64,000 bases of DNA. It comes from Frateuria_A sp035943815 (lineage in GTDB: Bacteria > Pseudomonadota > Gammaproteobacteria > Xanthomonadales > Rhodanobacteraceae). The stretch is taken from contig NZ_DASZBU010000019.1 of assembly GCF_035943815.1 (NCBI RefSeq), positions 303,741 to 367,740 on the forward strand, read 5' to 3'. Below the pieces are notes generated by a model. It was not told the DNA's origin. It ran no database searches and saw only the letters and a program-made list of their open reading frames with translations. Of the stretch, positions 27,152 through 36,840 are shown piece after piece; positions within the stretch are counted from its first letter, which is position 1, and every line of letters starts with the position of its first letter. Position numbers and translations under genes: made by a program.

Positions 27152-27636
27152 CACACGCTCTCCGGTGCGGCCAGCGTTCGCCGCAGCTGGCGCAGCGCGG
27201 TCCACAGCCGGCGCTTGCCCTCGCCGCTGGCAAGCACCTGCTGCGGTTCGTCGGCGAGCACGATCTGCGCCTGGTTCATCACCGCGGCGGGCAGCTCACG
27301 CCCCAATGCATGCGCCTGTGCCTGGCCGAACACCAGGTAGGCGCGCACGGGCGACACGGTGGCGGTGGGACGCCCCTCCCGCACCAGGATGCGGCCGGCC
27401 CGCGCCAGTTCCGGCCCATAGGCGGCGAGCGCGCGGCCAAGCAGGTCCAGCTCGCGGGGCGAGCAACCCTCGGGCAACAGCACCACGCAGGAAGCCGGCG
27501 GAACAGCCGGCGCAGGCGCCGCGCGCGGCTCGGCCGCCGCCGTGCCAACGCGTCGCACCCATGGCGTGATGCCCAAAGCGCGCAGCATCCGCGCGCGGCG
27601 CGCGGTGGGTTCGCTGCTGGCCGGCAGGGCGCTCAC
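27151..27636 (-). CDS. holD: Divergent DNA polymerase III psi subunit (HolD-like)
   Basis: A 161-residue protein that I propose is HolD, the psi subunit that ties the clamp loader to chi and SSB. Its N-terminal RRARMLRALGITPWVRR resembles the E. coli HolD start, which contains LGITQW near an Arg-rich segment and forms the chi-contacting peptide. The C-terminus EGKRRLWTALRQL resembles the E. coli ARAALWQQI helix. It immediately precedes rimI, the same order as holD-rimI in E. coli. Translation starts at GTG 27636, overlapping the pssA stop (GTGA). Sequence likeness in the centre is low, so this stays a proposal. Confidence 0.62.
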   Translation of the reverse strand: MSALPASSEPTARRARMLRALGITPWVRRVGTAAAEPRAAPAPAVPPASCVVLLPEGCSPRELDLLGRALAAYGPELARAGRILVREGRPTATVSPVRAYLVFGQAQAHALGRELPAAVMNQAQIVLADEPQQVLASGEGKRRLWTALRQLRRTLAAPESV

Positions 27637-28430
27637 GGCCTGCCGCGGCGAATCCGCCGGCGATGCGCGGCACGGCCCCACAAGGTGACCGCCGGACCGG
27701 ACAGCAGGTACAGCGTGAACACCACGAACAGCACCCGCGGCGGGTCGATCAGGAAGGGCACCAGCACCAGCACGCCGACCAGCACCCACAGGAACGGCAC
27801 GCGGTCGCGCTCGCCCATCGGCAGCGACTTGAAGCTGAAATAGCGGAAGCGGCTGACCATCAGCAGTCCCACCACCACGGCCACCACCAGCGTGACGAAA
27901 CACAGCGCCTGGCCGTCGATGTCCTGGCCCTCAGCGCGGAATTTCTCCACGCTCCACACGTAGGACATGCACACGGCGGCCGCTGCCGGACTGGCCAGGC
28001 CCTGGAAATAGCGTTTGTCGATCACTCCGACCTGGGTGTTGAACCGCGCCAGGCGCAACGCGGCGCAGGCGGCATACAGGAAGGCCGCGGCCCAGCCGAT
28101 CTTGCCCCAGACCGGCCCGAAGCCCTTGAGCGAAGACAGCGACCAGTTGTACATCACCAGCGAGGGCGCCAGGCCGAAGCTGACCAGGTCCGACAACGAG
28201 TCGTACTGCACGCCGAACTCGCTCTGCGTGCCGGTCAACCGCGCCACGCGGCCGTCCATGCCGTCGAGCACCGCCGCGACGAAAACGGCGACCGCCGCCT
28301 CGGTGAAACGCCCGCCGATGCTCGCCACCACGGCGTAATAACCTGCGAACATCGCCGCCGTGGTGAACAGGTTCGGCAGCAGGTAAATGCCCCGGTGGCG
28401 CGGGGTGCGAACTGGCGCGTTCTCGCTCAT
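27633..28430 (-). CDS. pssA: CDP-diacylglycerol-serine O-phosphatidyltransferase
   Basis: Integral membrane CDP-alcohol phosphotransferase making phosphatidylserine, the precursor of phosphatidylethanolamine. 265 residues. The catalytic signature is complete: LDGMDGRVARLTG, then GVQYDSLSDLVSFG (DxxDGxxAR...GxxxDxxxD). Several membrane helices follow, and the C-terminus is Arg-rich. The start ATG 28430 agrees with the family; the upstream extension does not. Heads the pssA-holD-rimI overlapping unit. Confidence 0.92.
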   Translation of the reverse strand: MSENAPVRTPRHRGIYLLPNLFTTAAMFAGYYAVVASIGGRFTEAAVAVFVAAVLDGMDGRVARLTGTQSEFGVQYDSLSDLVSFGLAPSLVMYNWSLSSLKGFGPVWGKIGWAAAFLYAACAALRLARFNTQVGVIDKRYFQGLASPAAAAVCMSYVWSVEKFRAEGQDIDGQALCFVTLVVAVVVGLLMVSRFRYFSFKSLPMGERDRVPFLWVLVGVLVLVPFLIDPPRVLFVVFTLYLLSGPAVTLWGRAAHRRRIRRGRP

Positions 28431-28552
28431 GCAACGATCCGTGACGTACTGCGCGAGAGTGTAAACCATCGTCCGTCGCCTGCTCCGGCGCGCTTGAGTC
28501 CGGCGCGCCGGAGTGTTAACTAGTGCCGGGCCCCACCCCGCCGGAGAAACCC

Positions 28553-28972
28553 ATGCGCCGCCTGCCCCTTGCCCTCGTGTTGCTGCTGCTCGCACCCGCG
28601 GTCGCGGCGCAGGTGTACAAGTGGACCGATGCGCAGGGAACCGTGCACTACTCAGAGATGCCTCCGCCGCAGGGCACCGCATTCAAGCGCATCACCACTA
28701 CCGGCGTGGTCCAGTCGCCGCCGCCGGCGCCCAAGCCGACCGCCGTCGAGCCCGACGACAAGCCGCAACCCGAACAACCCGCCCCCGTCGCCGACACGCC
28801 GGAAAACCGCGCCAAGCTGTGCAGTTCGCTCAAAGCCAACCTCGATACGCTCAGGAGCAAGGGGCCGGTGGTGATGGAGCAGCAGGGTAAGCCGGTCGCG
28901 CTGGATGACGAACAGCGCAAGCAGCAGATGGCCACCGCCGAAAAGCAATACGTGCAGTTCTGCTCGCAGTAA
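28553..28972 (+). CDS. DUF4124 family exported protein
   Basis: A 139-residue protein with a cleavable signal peptide (core LALVLLLLAPAVAAQ, likely cut after VAA) followed by the DUF4124 hallmark VYKWTDAQGTVHYSEMPP. The rest is a Pro-rich linker and a short helical tail with a Cys near each end (LCSSLKANL, FCSQ). Function unknown. GGAGA precedes the ATG. It lies just upstream of proS, and the proS -10 is in the short gap. Confidence 0.8.
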   Translation: MRRLPLALVLLLLAPAVAAQVYKWTDAQGTVHYSEMPPPQGTAFKRITTTGVVQSPPPAPKPTAVEPDDKPQPEQPAPVADTPENRAKLCSSLKANLDTLRSKGPVVMEQQGKPVALDDEQRKQQMATAEKQYVQFCSQ

Positions 28973-29001
28973 CCGCCGGCAATCCCGACCGGCGGGGGCC
29001 G

Positions 29002-29007
29002 TATAAT
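29002..29007 (+). promoter_or_regulatory. -10 element of proS
   Basis: Consensus TATAAT, 31 bases before the proS ATG. The -35 region is weak. Confidence 0.5.
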
Positions 29008-29038
29008 CGACCTCTTTGCCCGATCCGGATCGCCCGCC

Positions 29039-30742
29039 ATGCGCCTCAGCCAATTCCACCTGGCCACCGTCAAGGAAGTTCCCGCCGACGCCGAAATCGC
29101 CAGTCACCGACTGATGCTGCGCGCCGGCATGATCCGCAAACTCGCTTCGGGCCTGTATACCTGGGCACCGCTGGGCCTGCGCGTATTGCGCAAGGTCGAA
29201 CAGGCCGTGCGCGAGGAAATGAATCGCGCCGGCGCCATCGAATTGCTGATGCCCGCCGTGCAGCCGAAGGAACTGTGGGAGGAATCCGGCCGCTGGGACA
29301 AATTCGGCGACCAGTTGCTCAAGATCCGTGACCGCAAGGACCAGGAATTCTGCTTTGGTCCGACCCACGAGGAAGTCATTACCGACTTCGCCCGCAACGA
29401 GCTCAAAAGTTACAAGCAGCTCCCGCTCAACTTCTACCAGATCCAGACCAAGTTCCGCGACGAGATTCGCCCGCGCTTCGGCGTGATGCGCGCGCGCGAG
29501 TTCCTGATGAAGGACGCCTATTCCTTCCACCTCTCGGCCGAGTCGCTCGGCGAAACGTACGAAGCGATGTACCGCGCCTACTCGCGCATTTTCAGCCGGC
29601 TGGGCCTTTCGTTCCGTGCGGTGCAGGCCGATACCGGCGCGATCGGCGGCAACGCCAGCCATGAGTTCCAGGTATTGGCCGACTCGGGCGAAGACGCGAT
29701 CGCCTTTTCGGACGGTTCCGATTACGCAGCCAATGTCGAAAAGGCACAGGCACTCGCGCCTGCCGGCGCGCGCCCTGCCCCGCATGCGGAACTCAAGCGC
29801 GTGGACACGCCCACGCAGAAGTCCATCGCCGAAGTGAGCGCCTTTCTGGGCGTATCGCCGCAGCTTTGCATCAAGACGCTGCTCGTGCGCGGTCGCGATG
29901 GGCTGGTTGCGCTATGCCTGCGCGGCGACCATGAGATCAATGAGGTCAAGGCCGGCAAGCTGCCCGAGTTGCCAGACCAGTCGGTGCTCGCCTCGGAGGA
30001 GGAGATCCTCGACGCCACCGGCACGCGCCCCGGTTTCATCGGCCCGGTCGGCCTGCCTGCGGGCATTCCGGTGATCGTCGACCGCGATGCGGCGGTGCTC
30101 GCCGATTTCGTCTGCGGCGGCAATGCCGATGGCACCCATTACACCGGCGCCAACTGGGAACGCGACGCGCGCATTACCCGTATCGAGGATATCCGCCAGG
30201 TCGTCGAGGGCGACCTCTCGCCCGACGGCCACGGCATGCTGCATATCGCCCGCGGCATCGAAGTGGGGCACATTTTCCAGCTCGGGGCCAAATATGCCCA
30301 GGCGCTGGGCGCCACGGTGCTCGACGACCAGGGCAAGAGCCAGGTGATGCTTATGGGCTGCTATGGCATCGGCGTCAGTCGCATCGTGGCGGCGGCCATC
30401 GAGCAATCGCACGACGAAGCCGGAATTATCTGGCCCGAAGCCATGGCGCCGTGGCGGGTGGCCGTTTGCATCATCAATCCAAAGAACTCGCCCGAAGTGC
30501 GCGCCGCGGCCGAGGCGCTTTATCGCAAACTGGAACAGCGCGGCATCGAAACGGTTCTGGACGACCGTGGCCTGCGCCCGGGCCAGATGTTCGCGGACCT
30601 CGAACTGATCGGCATTCCGCACCGCGTGGTGGTGAGCGAGCGTGGCCTGGCTGCCGGCACGCTGGAATACCGCCGTCGCAGTGAATCGGACAACCGCGCC
30701 ATTACCGAGGACGAATTGTTCACGCTGCTGGCAGGAGAGTAG
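29039..30742 (+). CDS. proS: Prolyl-tRNA synthetase (bacterial type)
   Basis: Class II synthetase charging tRNA-Pro. 567 residues, bacterial type with the editing domain inserted between motifs 2 and 3. Motif 2 region is FYQIQTKFRDEIRPRFGVMRAREFLMKD; motif 3 is GCYGIGVSRIVAAAIEQ; the editing domain is roughly 220-400. Codon usage is slightly less GC-extreme at third positions than its neighbours (for example many ATT and TTT codons), but not enough to suggest transfer. Confidence 0.96.
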   Translation: MRLSQFHLATVKEVPADAEIASHRLMLRAGMIRKLASGLYTWAPLGLRVLRKVEQAVREEMNRAGAIELLMPAVQPKELWEESGRWDKFGDQLLKIRDRKDQEFCFGPTHEEVITDFARNELKSYKQLPLNFYQIQTKFRDEIRPRFGVMRAREFLMKDAYSFHLSAESLGETYEAMYRAYSRIFSRLGLSFRAVQADTGAIGGNASHEFQVLADSGEDAIAFSDGSDYAANVEKAQALAPAGARPAPHAELKRVDTPTQKSIAEVSAFLGVSPQLCIKTLLVRGRDGLVALCLRGDHEINEVKAGKLPELPDQSVLASEEEILDATGTRPGFIGPVGLPAGIPVIVDRDAAVLADFVCGGNADGTHYTGANWERDARITRIEDIRQVVEGDLSPDGHGMLHIARGIEVGHIFQLGAKYAQALGATVLDDQGKSQVMLMGCYGIGVSRIVAAAIEQSHDEAGIIWPEAMAPWRVAVCIINPKNSPEVRAAAEALYRKLEQRGIETVLDDRGLRPGQMFADLELIGIPHRVVVSERGLAAGTLEYRRRSESDNRAITEDELFTLLAGE

Positions 30743-30921
30743 GTGCCCATTTGCACCATTAACAGGCCGTCGCTCCGCGCAAGGCCGCTTATGGCTTCCT
30801 GATAATCGGCTACTTTTGCAATCGCCCCCGCTATTGGGCGAGAATGGACCCGGCACAGGACGCACCGCTCTCATGACGAGAAGCAAGGCACATAATCGAA
30901 AGACTTTCCAGGAGCCTACGC

Positions 30922-31242
30922 ATGGCAGTCGATATCAAGAGCCTCAATCACAACCAGCTCAATGAACTGATCAGCAAGGCGCAGGTGCGCCAGAATGAGC
31001 TGCGCAAGGAAAAGGTCGCCAAGCTGCGTGAAAAAATCCACGCGCTGGTGAAGGCCGAGGGTTTCACTTTCGAGGACGTTTTCGGCGGCGCCCGCAAGGC
31101 CCGCCGCAGCACCGGTACGGTCGCGCCGAAGTATCGCAACCCGGCCAATCCTGAGCAGACCTGGTCCGGCCGCGGCAAGCGCCCTCGCTGGTTCAACGAT
31201 GCGCTGAAGGCCGGCAAGAAAGAAAAGGATCTGGCGATCTGA
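30922..31242 (+). CDS. H-NS family nucleoid-associated protein
   Basis: A 106-residue H-NS/StpA-like DNA-binding protein of the short xanthomonad type. Residues 1-50 are a charged oligomerisation helix; the C-terminus contains NPANPEQTWSGRGKRPRWF, the H-NS DNA-binding loop with its GRGKRP minor-groove hook. It would silence AT-rich, often acquired, DNA. It has its own AGGAG ribosome site, a CATAAT -10-like hexamer at 30891 and a strong terminator. Confidence 0.92.
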   Translation: MAVDIKSLNHNQLNELISKAQVRQNELRKEKVAKLREKIHALVKAEGFTFEDVFGGARKARRSTGTVAPKYRNPANPEQTWSGRGKRPRWFNDALKAGKKEKDLAI

Positions 31243-31263
31243 TTCCGGCGGCTGCCATGAAAT

Positions 31264-31294
31264 AAAAACACCGGCCCAGTGCCGGTGTTTTTTT
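31264..31294 (+). terminator. Intrinsic terminator of the H-NS gene
   Basis: Twelve-base-pair stem (31264-31275 with 31281-31292), five-base loop, ending in a T7-plus run. The A-run on the left arm would also let it act on the opposite strand, for tldD. Confidence 0.88.
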
Positions 31295-31319
31295 GTGCGG
31301 GGTCTTCGCTCAATTGACT

Positions 31320-31342
31320 CCCTCTCCCCAGCGGGAAGAGGG
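31320..31342. repeat. Hairpin near the 3' end of tldD
   Basis: CCCTCTCCCC and GGGAAGAGGG pair across a short loop, a motif common between convergent genes of xanthomonads. It lies eight bases beyond the tldD stop and may be a repeat or a weak terminator. Confidence 0.3.
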
Positions 31343-31350
31343 CCGACAAC

Positions 31351-32790
31351 TCAGGCCGCGGTGCCGCCCACCGTCATGCCATCGATCTTGAGCGTGGGCT
31401 GGCCTACGCCGACCGGCACGCTCTGGCCGTCCTTGCCGCACACGCCGATGCCTTGGTCCAGCTCGAGATCGTTGCCGATCATCGAGACGCGGGTGAGCAC
31501 CTCGGGACCGGAGCCGATCAGCGTGGCGCCCTTGACCGGCGCGGTGACCTTGCCGTCCTCGATCAGGTAGGCCTCGCTCGCGGAGAACACGAACTTGCCG
31601 CTAGTGATGTCGACCTGGCCGCCGCCGAAATTCACCGCATAGAGGCCGCGCTTGACCGAGCGGATGATCTCGGCCGGATCCTGCGCGCCGGCACGCATGT
31701 AGGTGTTGGTCATGCGCGGCATCGGCAGCTGCGCGAAGGATTCGCGCCGGCCGTTGCCGGTGGGTTTCATGCCCATCAGGCGCGCGTTCAACTTGTCCTG
31801 CATGTAACCCACGAGGATGCCGTCCTCGATCAGCGTGGTGCACTCGCTGGGCGTGCCCTCGTCGTCCACGCTGAGCGAGCCGCGGCGATTGGGCAGGGTG
31901 CCGTCGTCGACCACGGTGACGCCGGGAGCGGCCACGCGCTGGCCGATGCGGCCGGCAAAGGCCGAGCTGCCCTTGCGGTTGAAGTCGCCCTCCAGGCCGT
32001 GGCCGATCGCTTCGTGCAGCAGCACGCCGGGCCAGCCGGGGCCGAGCACGACGGTCATCTGACCGGCCGGGGCATCGATCGAATCGAGGTTGACCAGCGC
32101 CTGGCGCACCGCCTCGTCGGCGAAGGCCAGCGCGCGACCGTTCTCGATCAGCTCGCGGTAGCCGTAGCGGCCACCGCCACCGGCGCTGCCCTGCTCACGC
32201 CGGCCGCCGGCCTCGGCGATCACCTGCACGTTCAGACGAACCAGCGGGCGCACGTCGGCGGCCAGGGTGCCGTCGGCGCCGGCCACCAGCACGGTATCCA
32301 TGGTCGCGGCCAGGCTTACGATCACCTGCTTGACGCGCGGGTCGCGCGCACGGGCATACGCATCGACTTCGCGCAGGAGCGCGATCTTGTCCGGGTTGGG
32401 CAGGCTCTCGACCGGATCGAGCGCGGGATAGAGCGCCTGCGCGCCGCCGAGCGCCAGCGGCTTGCCGGCGCCATTGCCGCCCTGGGCGATCGCGCGCGCG
32501 GCCTTGGAGGCCTCCAGCAGCTGCGGCAGAACGATCTCGTCGGAGTAGGCGAAGCCGGTCTTCTCGCCGCTGATCGCGCGCACGCCCACGCCCTGCTCGA
32601 TCGAGTGGCTGCCGTCCTTGACGATGCCCTCCTCCAGCAGCCAAGACTCGCTGCGCGAATGCTGGAAATAGAGATCCGCCGCGTCGATCGACGGACCCAT
32701 CAATTGCGCGAAGACACGTTCCAGGTCGTGGGTGGCCAGACCACCGGGGGCCAGCAGCTTGTTCTCGACGTGGGCAATCAGTGAATCCAT
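31351..32790 (-). CDS. tldD: TldD, metalloprotease of the TldD/TldE complex
   Basis: Zinc-dependent protease subunit that with TldE (PmbA) processes microcin and CcdA-like peptides. 479 residues. The metal site HEAIGHGLEGD (HExxxH) is intact, and DDEGTPSECTTLIEDGILVGYM and the late GVCGKDGQSVPVGVGQP stretch match the family. The start is the ATG 32790; an upstream extension to 32883 is not family-like. Last gene of rng-yhdP-tldD. No tldE lies in the window. Confidence 0.95.
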   Translation of the reverse strand: MDSLIAHVENKLLAPGGLATHDLERVFAQLMGPSIDAADLYFQHSRSESWLLEEGIVKDGSHSIEQGVGVRAISGEKTGFAYSDEIVLPQLLEASKAARAIAQGGNGAGKPLALGGAQALYPALDPVESLPNPDKIALLREVDAYARARDPRVKQVIVSLAATMDTVLVAGADGTLAADVRPLVRLNVQVIAEAGGRREQGSAGGGGRYGYRELIENGRALAFADEAVRQALVNLDSIDAPAGQMTVVLGPGWPGVLLHEAIGHGLEGDFNRKGSSAFAGRIGQRVAAPGVTVVDDGTLPNRRGSLSVDDEGTPSECTTLIEDGILVGYMQDKLNARLMGMKPTGNGRRESFAQLPMPRMTNTYMRAGAQDPAEIIRSVKRGLYAVNFGGGQVDITSGKFVFSASEAYLIEDGKVTAPVKGATLIGSGPEVLTRVSMIGNDLELDQGIGVCGKDGQSVPVGVGQPTLKIDGMTVGGTAA

Positions 32791-32907
32791 GGAGCCGGCG
32801 TCCTCGGGGCGAAAGGGGTGACTATCCCACATGGGGCCGGACGGGGGCTTTAAAAGCGCGCCGCTGGGTGCGGCAACTGCCATTCGCAGTCCGCTACGGA
32901 AACAGGA

Positions 32908-35900
32908 TCAATGGCCGGAACTCGATGCCGGCGCGGGCGCCGATGCGGACGCGGCCGGGGCCGGGGCCGGCTGCACTTCGTGCTTCTCGATCAGGGTGAA
33001 CACCGGCTTCTCCCAGCTGCCGCTGACGCGGTAGCGCGCGCTGGCTGCCTTGTTGAGGCCCTTGCCGAGCAGCCCCTGCACGGCGAAGCCGGCGGCAGCG
33101 CCGACCGGCCCGGCGACCACCGCACCGACCACCGGCAGGCTGTTGCCCAGGTGCGGCACCACGTAGACCTGCTGGTCGTAGTCGCGCGCGCGCAAGCCGG
33201 TGCGGCCGCGGATGTCGATGTCGGCGGCGGGGCCGAGGATTTTCAGGTTGTCGGTGGTGGCGTTGCCGCCGGCGAAACGGAAGTCGCCCCGGATCGAATC
33301 GAAGGCCAGCCCCTTGCCGAACACGTCACCGAAATCCAGCGTCAGCCGACGCGGCAGCTCGGCCACCGAAACCAGCCCGAACAGTCGCCCCACCCCGGGC
33401 CCGACCTCGGGGATGCGCCCGTGGCTGACATCGACGGCGAGGCTGCCGTCCATCGTCGCCAGGGCTAGCGAGCTGGGCGCTCCCGGCCAGGTGGCATCCA
33501 GTACCGCGTGCGTCTTGCCGCCGTTGAACAGCCCCTGGTAGCCGAATGCGTTGAGCATGCTGCCCAGGTCCTGCGCGGAGAAATCGATGCGCATGCGCGT
33601 GTGGCTGTCCTGCGCGTTGCCGTTCCAGTCCCCGCTGGCGCTGAGCTGCACGCTGCGCGACAGCGAGCGCAACTGGTCGATGCGCATGCCCTTGTCCGTC
33701 GGCCAGGTTTCCAGCCGCGCCTCGCCCAGCTTGGCGGTACCCAGGCGCATGTCGCCCACCCACAAATGCAGCGGCGGCAGGGCGGCCGGGTCGATGCCGG
33801 TGGCCGCGGGATTGGCCGGCTCCTTCGCGCCCGCCTGGGGCTGCGCAGGCGCCGCCTCAGACTCCGCCGGCGGTGGCGCTGCCTTGACCTGCTGCGCTCC
33901 TTCGGTCGGCGGTGCGGCGCCCTGCGGCCAGTAGAGCCGCTGCAGGCGTGCCGTGATGCCGCGCTTGCGCAGGTCCGTCGAGGGCACGCCGACGTGGCCG
34001 GCCATCGCCGGGCTGTCGACGTCGATGCCCAGCACGTCGGCCTGCGGCGCGGCCTGGATGCGCATGCCGGCAAATTCGTGTTCGAACACCAGCGCGCGGT
34101 CGGCACTGACGTCCAGGCTCTCCAGCCCCGGTCCCTCACCGGTGCTGCCGGCTGCCGCGTGTTGCACCCAGCCGGACAGATCCAGCACGGAAGCATGGCC
34201 GCGAATGCGCAGGCCCTTGTCCGGCAGGTCCTCGGGCGCGGCCTGGCCGAGCCCGATCGCTGCCGCGAGCGGCTGCATGTCGCCGGCCGGCAGGCGGAAG
34301 CGCGCGCGCATCACCTCGCCGAGCGCGAGGTCGAGGTCGCCCCCCTCCACCGGCACGCCCAATGTGAGGTGCAGCGGCAAGGCCGCGTCGGCGGGCTTGG
34401 ACAGCGGCGCCGGCAGCGTGAGCGCGGTGCCTGCCAGCGTGCTGTCGGCGCTTAAGGTTTGCAGCAGTGCATCGCCGGTGCCGTGGCGGATATCGAAGCC
34501 CAGTGTGTAGTCGCTACGTCCCTGCGATGCGGCGCCCAGCCAATCCAGTTGCGGATAGCCCTGGACCATTTCGGCGATGCTATAGCGCCCTTGCAGCCGC
34601 GCCGCCAGCACAGTGCCGGCGCGGCCGGTGGCGCCGGCAATGGCCAGGTCCAGCGAGGAAGGCTGCCCGCGGAAACCGCCGGTGAGCGGACCGGCGTGCA
34701 CGCCGGTCGCGTCGAAGCTGAGCGGGCCGCCGAGCTTGTCCAGCCTGAGCTTCCACTCCGGCGCGTCCACGTCTACGTCCTTGAGCTGTGCGCTGCCGTC
34801 CAGCCGCATCGCCGCCACGTCCTTGACCGGCAGCGACAGGTGGAAAGCGAACGCGCCGCTGCCGCCCAGGCGCAGCTTGGCGAGCGTGTCGGCCTGGTGG
34901 CGGGCGATCGGGCTCTGCCGCAGGAACTGCAGCAGACTCGCGCCGCTGCCGCTGCCCTGCGCGTTGAGGTCGAGCACGGCGTCGCCGAAATCCGGAATCA
35001 GCGCCACCGCCCGCTCGAGCTTCACGCCGAGCGAACTGCCGCCGCTGGCCTGCACCAGCATGCCGTTGCCCACGAAGCTGGCCTCCGCCTCGAGGCCGTC
35101 TGCGTGTGGCCAGCCTTCGCCGTAATCGAGCTCGAGGCCGCTGATCCGGGCATGCGCCTCGAAGCGGCCCTCGTTGTGGTGGAACGGCCAGTCCGCCAGA
35201 CTGCCGCGCACGACCAGCTCGCCTTCGTCGATCGTGCCGGCGACCAGCGCGCGGTCGAGCCATTCGATGGCCGTCGGCGGCATCGAGCCGGTGGGCCAGA
35301 ACAGTTTGGCCGCCGGCACCTGCGCGTGATCGATGTGTGCGTACAGGTCCAGGAACGGCCGGCCGCCGTCGTCGGGCAGCGCGATGGTGCCGCGCACGCT
35401 GCCGGCGAAACCCTCGCCCTCGAAGGCGAGCGGATCGACGCCGACCTGCCAGGCGCCATCGTCGTGCCAGGCGGCCACGGTTCCGGCCAGGCGCGACAGT
35501 ACGAAGGGTTTGCGGAAGCTGTGCGACAGGTCGAGCACGGTGGCCTGCGCGGGCAGCTCCAACGCATAGCCCTGCGCATCCCCACGCAGGCGGCCACCGA
35601 GGTTGCCGATCCCCGGCAGCTTGCCCACAGCGTCGATGCCGGCATGGGCGAAGGTCGCCTCCAGGTGCTCCACGCCGCCCGCACGCGACCACCGCAGCGC
35701 TGCCTGGCGCAGCAAGGCGTGGGGGCGCCCGCCGCCGAGCCACGCGCCAAGCGCCGGGGCGAGCGAGGGCTTGAGCGCCAGCCACGGCAGCAACGGTGCG
35801 AGATCCAAGTCGCGCACATCCAGCGCCACGCGCGGACCGGACTCGGCCTGGTGCAGCGTCAGCGCCAGCGCGCCGCCGCCGGCGGCGGCGTAGCGCACGT

Positions 35901-36810
35901 CGTAACCGTCGGCGCGTTGCGTGATGCCGGCCAGGCCGCGCAAGACGCCCACCCGGGCGGTGCCCGCCGGCCCCTCGACGGCCAGGCCGGCAAGATCCAG
36001 GCGCAGCGTGGCGCGCACCACCTTGTGATCCTTCCAGTCCAGCCAGGCGGCCAGGCTGCCGGTGCCGCTCCGGGCCGCATAGCCGTCGATCGCCACGTCG
36101 CCCAGCAGTGAGTGCAGGTCGACCCGGTCGCCGGCCAGCCACAGGCGGCCGGCGCTACCGTCCTCACGGAAGCTGCCGGCGCCTTGCCATCGGCCGGACG
36201 CGCCTTCGCGGCGCAGGATCGCGCCGAAGCGGATGCGGCTACCCTGGCGGCTCAGCCGCAATTGGTCGGCCAGCAACCGGTAATGCTGGCCGCTGGCCTC
36301 GTCGGTGATCGCCAGCTGCAGGTCGCGCAGCTGGATGCCCACCGAAACCGGCCCCATCGAAAAGGCCTGGCGCGAGCCACCGTCCGGGCCGCCGACGCCG
36401 TTGACGTGCCAGCGCCCCTGCGCATCGCGGCCGAGGTCCAGCTCCAGCCCCCGCGCACGCAGATTGAGCAGGTGCCGCGAAGGCAGCAGCCAGCCGCCGA
36501 AGTCGATCTTCAGTTCCGACTCGGGCAGGCGCAGTGCGCTGCCTCCGGCTGGGCCGGGGCCGATGGTCACATCCCGCATAAGGAACAAGGGGCCTGAGGC
36601 CTGCCAGCGTCCCTCCATCGAGGCGAAGCTCACCGGCCGCTGCAGGCGCTCGGAAAGCTGCGCGGCCACCCATTGCGGATGGCGCGCCAGCAACGGCAGC
36701 AGCAGCTGCGCCAGAGCCACCAGCACGGCCAGCGCCACCACGGCGACGCCGGCTGCCCAGCCAAGGCCACGCAACGGCAAGTGCAGGCGCTTAAGCCCGC
36801 GCGCGTTCAC
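32908..36810 (-). CDS. yhdP: YhdP, large AsmA-like phospholipid-transport protein
   Basis: A 1300-residue inner-membrane-anchored periplasmic protein of the AsmA-like family; in E. coli YhdP, with TamB and YdbH, carries phospholipids to the outer membrane. It has an N-terminal basic segment and a single membrane helix (about residues 17-45), then a very long beta-rich domain (DUF3971-type) and a C-terminal AsmA-like module with RGDFRFAGGNATTDNL and VYVVPHLGNSLPVVGA. The tail is a low-complexity Ala-Pro-Ser run. GTG start, 30 bases after the rng stop. Confidence 0.93.
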   Translation of the reverse strand: MNARGLKRLHLPLRGLGWAAGVAVVALAVLVALAQLLLPLLARHPQWVAAQLSERLQRPVSFASMEGRWQASGPLFLMRDVTIGPGPAGGSALRLPESELKIDFGGWLLPSRHLLNLRARGLELDLGRDAQGRWHVNGVGGPDGGSRQAFSMGPVSVGIQLRDLQLAITDEASGQHYRLLADQLRLSRQGSRIRFGAILRREGASGRWQGAGSFREDGSAGRLWLAGDRVDLHSLLGDVAIDGYAARSGTGSLAAWLDWKDHKVVRATLRLDLAGLAVEGPAGTARVGVLRGLAGITQRADGYDVRYAAAGGGALALTLHQAESGPRVALDVRDLDLAPLLPWLALKPSLAPALGAWLGGGRPHALLRQAALRWSRAGGVEHLEATFAHAGIDAVGKLPGIGNLGGRLRGDAQGYALELPAQATVLDLSHSFRKPFVLSRLAGTVAAWHDDGAWQVGVDPLAFEGEGFAGSVRGTIALPDDGGRPFLDLYAHIDHAQVPAAKLFWPTGSMPPTAIEWLDRALVAGTIDEGELVVRGSLADWPFHHNEGRFEAHARISGLELDYGEGWPHADGLEAEASFVGNGMLVQASGGSSLGVKLERAVALIPDFGDAVLDLNAQGSGSGASLLQFLRQSPIARHQADTLAKLRLGGSGAFAFHLSLPVKDVAAMRLDGSAQLKDVDVDAPEWKLRLDKLGGPLSFDATGVHAGPLTGGFRGQPSSLDLAIAGATGRAGTVLAARLQGRYSIAEMVQGYPQLDWLGAASQGRSDYTLGFDIRHGTGDALLQTLSADSTLAGTALTLPAPLSKPADAALPLHLTLGVPVEGGDLDLALGEVMRARFRLPAGDMQPLAAAIGLGQAAPEDLPDKGLRIRGHASVLDLSGWVQHAAAGSTGEGPGLESLDVSADRALVFEHEFAGMRIQAAPQADVLGIDVDSPAMAGHVGVPSTDLRKRGITARLQRLYWPQGAAPPTEGAQQVKAAPPPAESEAAPAQPQAGAKEPANPAATGIDPAALPPLHLWVGDMRLGTAKLGEARLETWPTDKGMRIDQLRSLSRSVQLSASGDWNGNAQDSHTRMRIDFSAQDLGSMLNAFGYQGLFNGGKTHAVLDATWPGAPSSLALATMDGSLAVDVSHGRIPEVGPGVGRLFGLVSVAELPRRLTLDFGDVFGKGLAFDSIRGDFRFAGGNATTDNLKILGPAADIDIRGRTGLRARDYDQQVYVVPHLGNSLPVVGAVVAGPVGAAAGFAVQGLLGKGLNKAASARYRVSGSWEKPVFTLIEKHEVQPAPAPAASASAPAPASSSGH

Positions 36811-36840
36811 CTCGTTTCGTCCCGGCCGAGAGTCCGCCGC

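Noticed and set aside
34459..36111. Open frame of 550 codons antisense to yhdP
   Set aside because: Gln/Arg/His-rich with no recognisable domain or ribosome site; lies wholly within yhdP.
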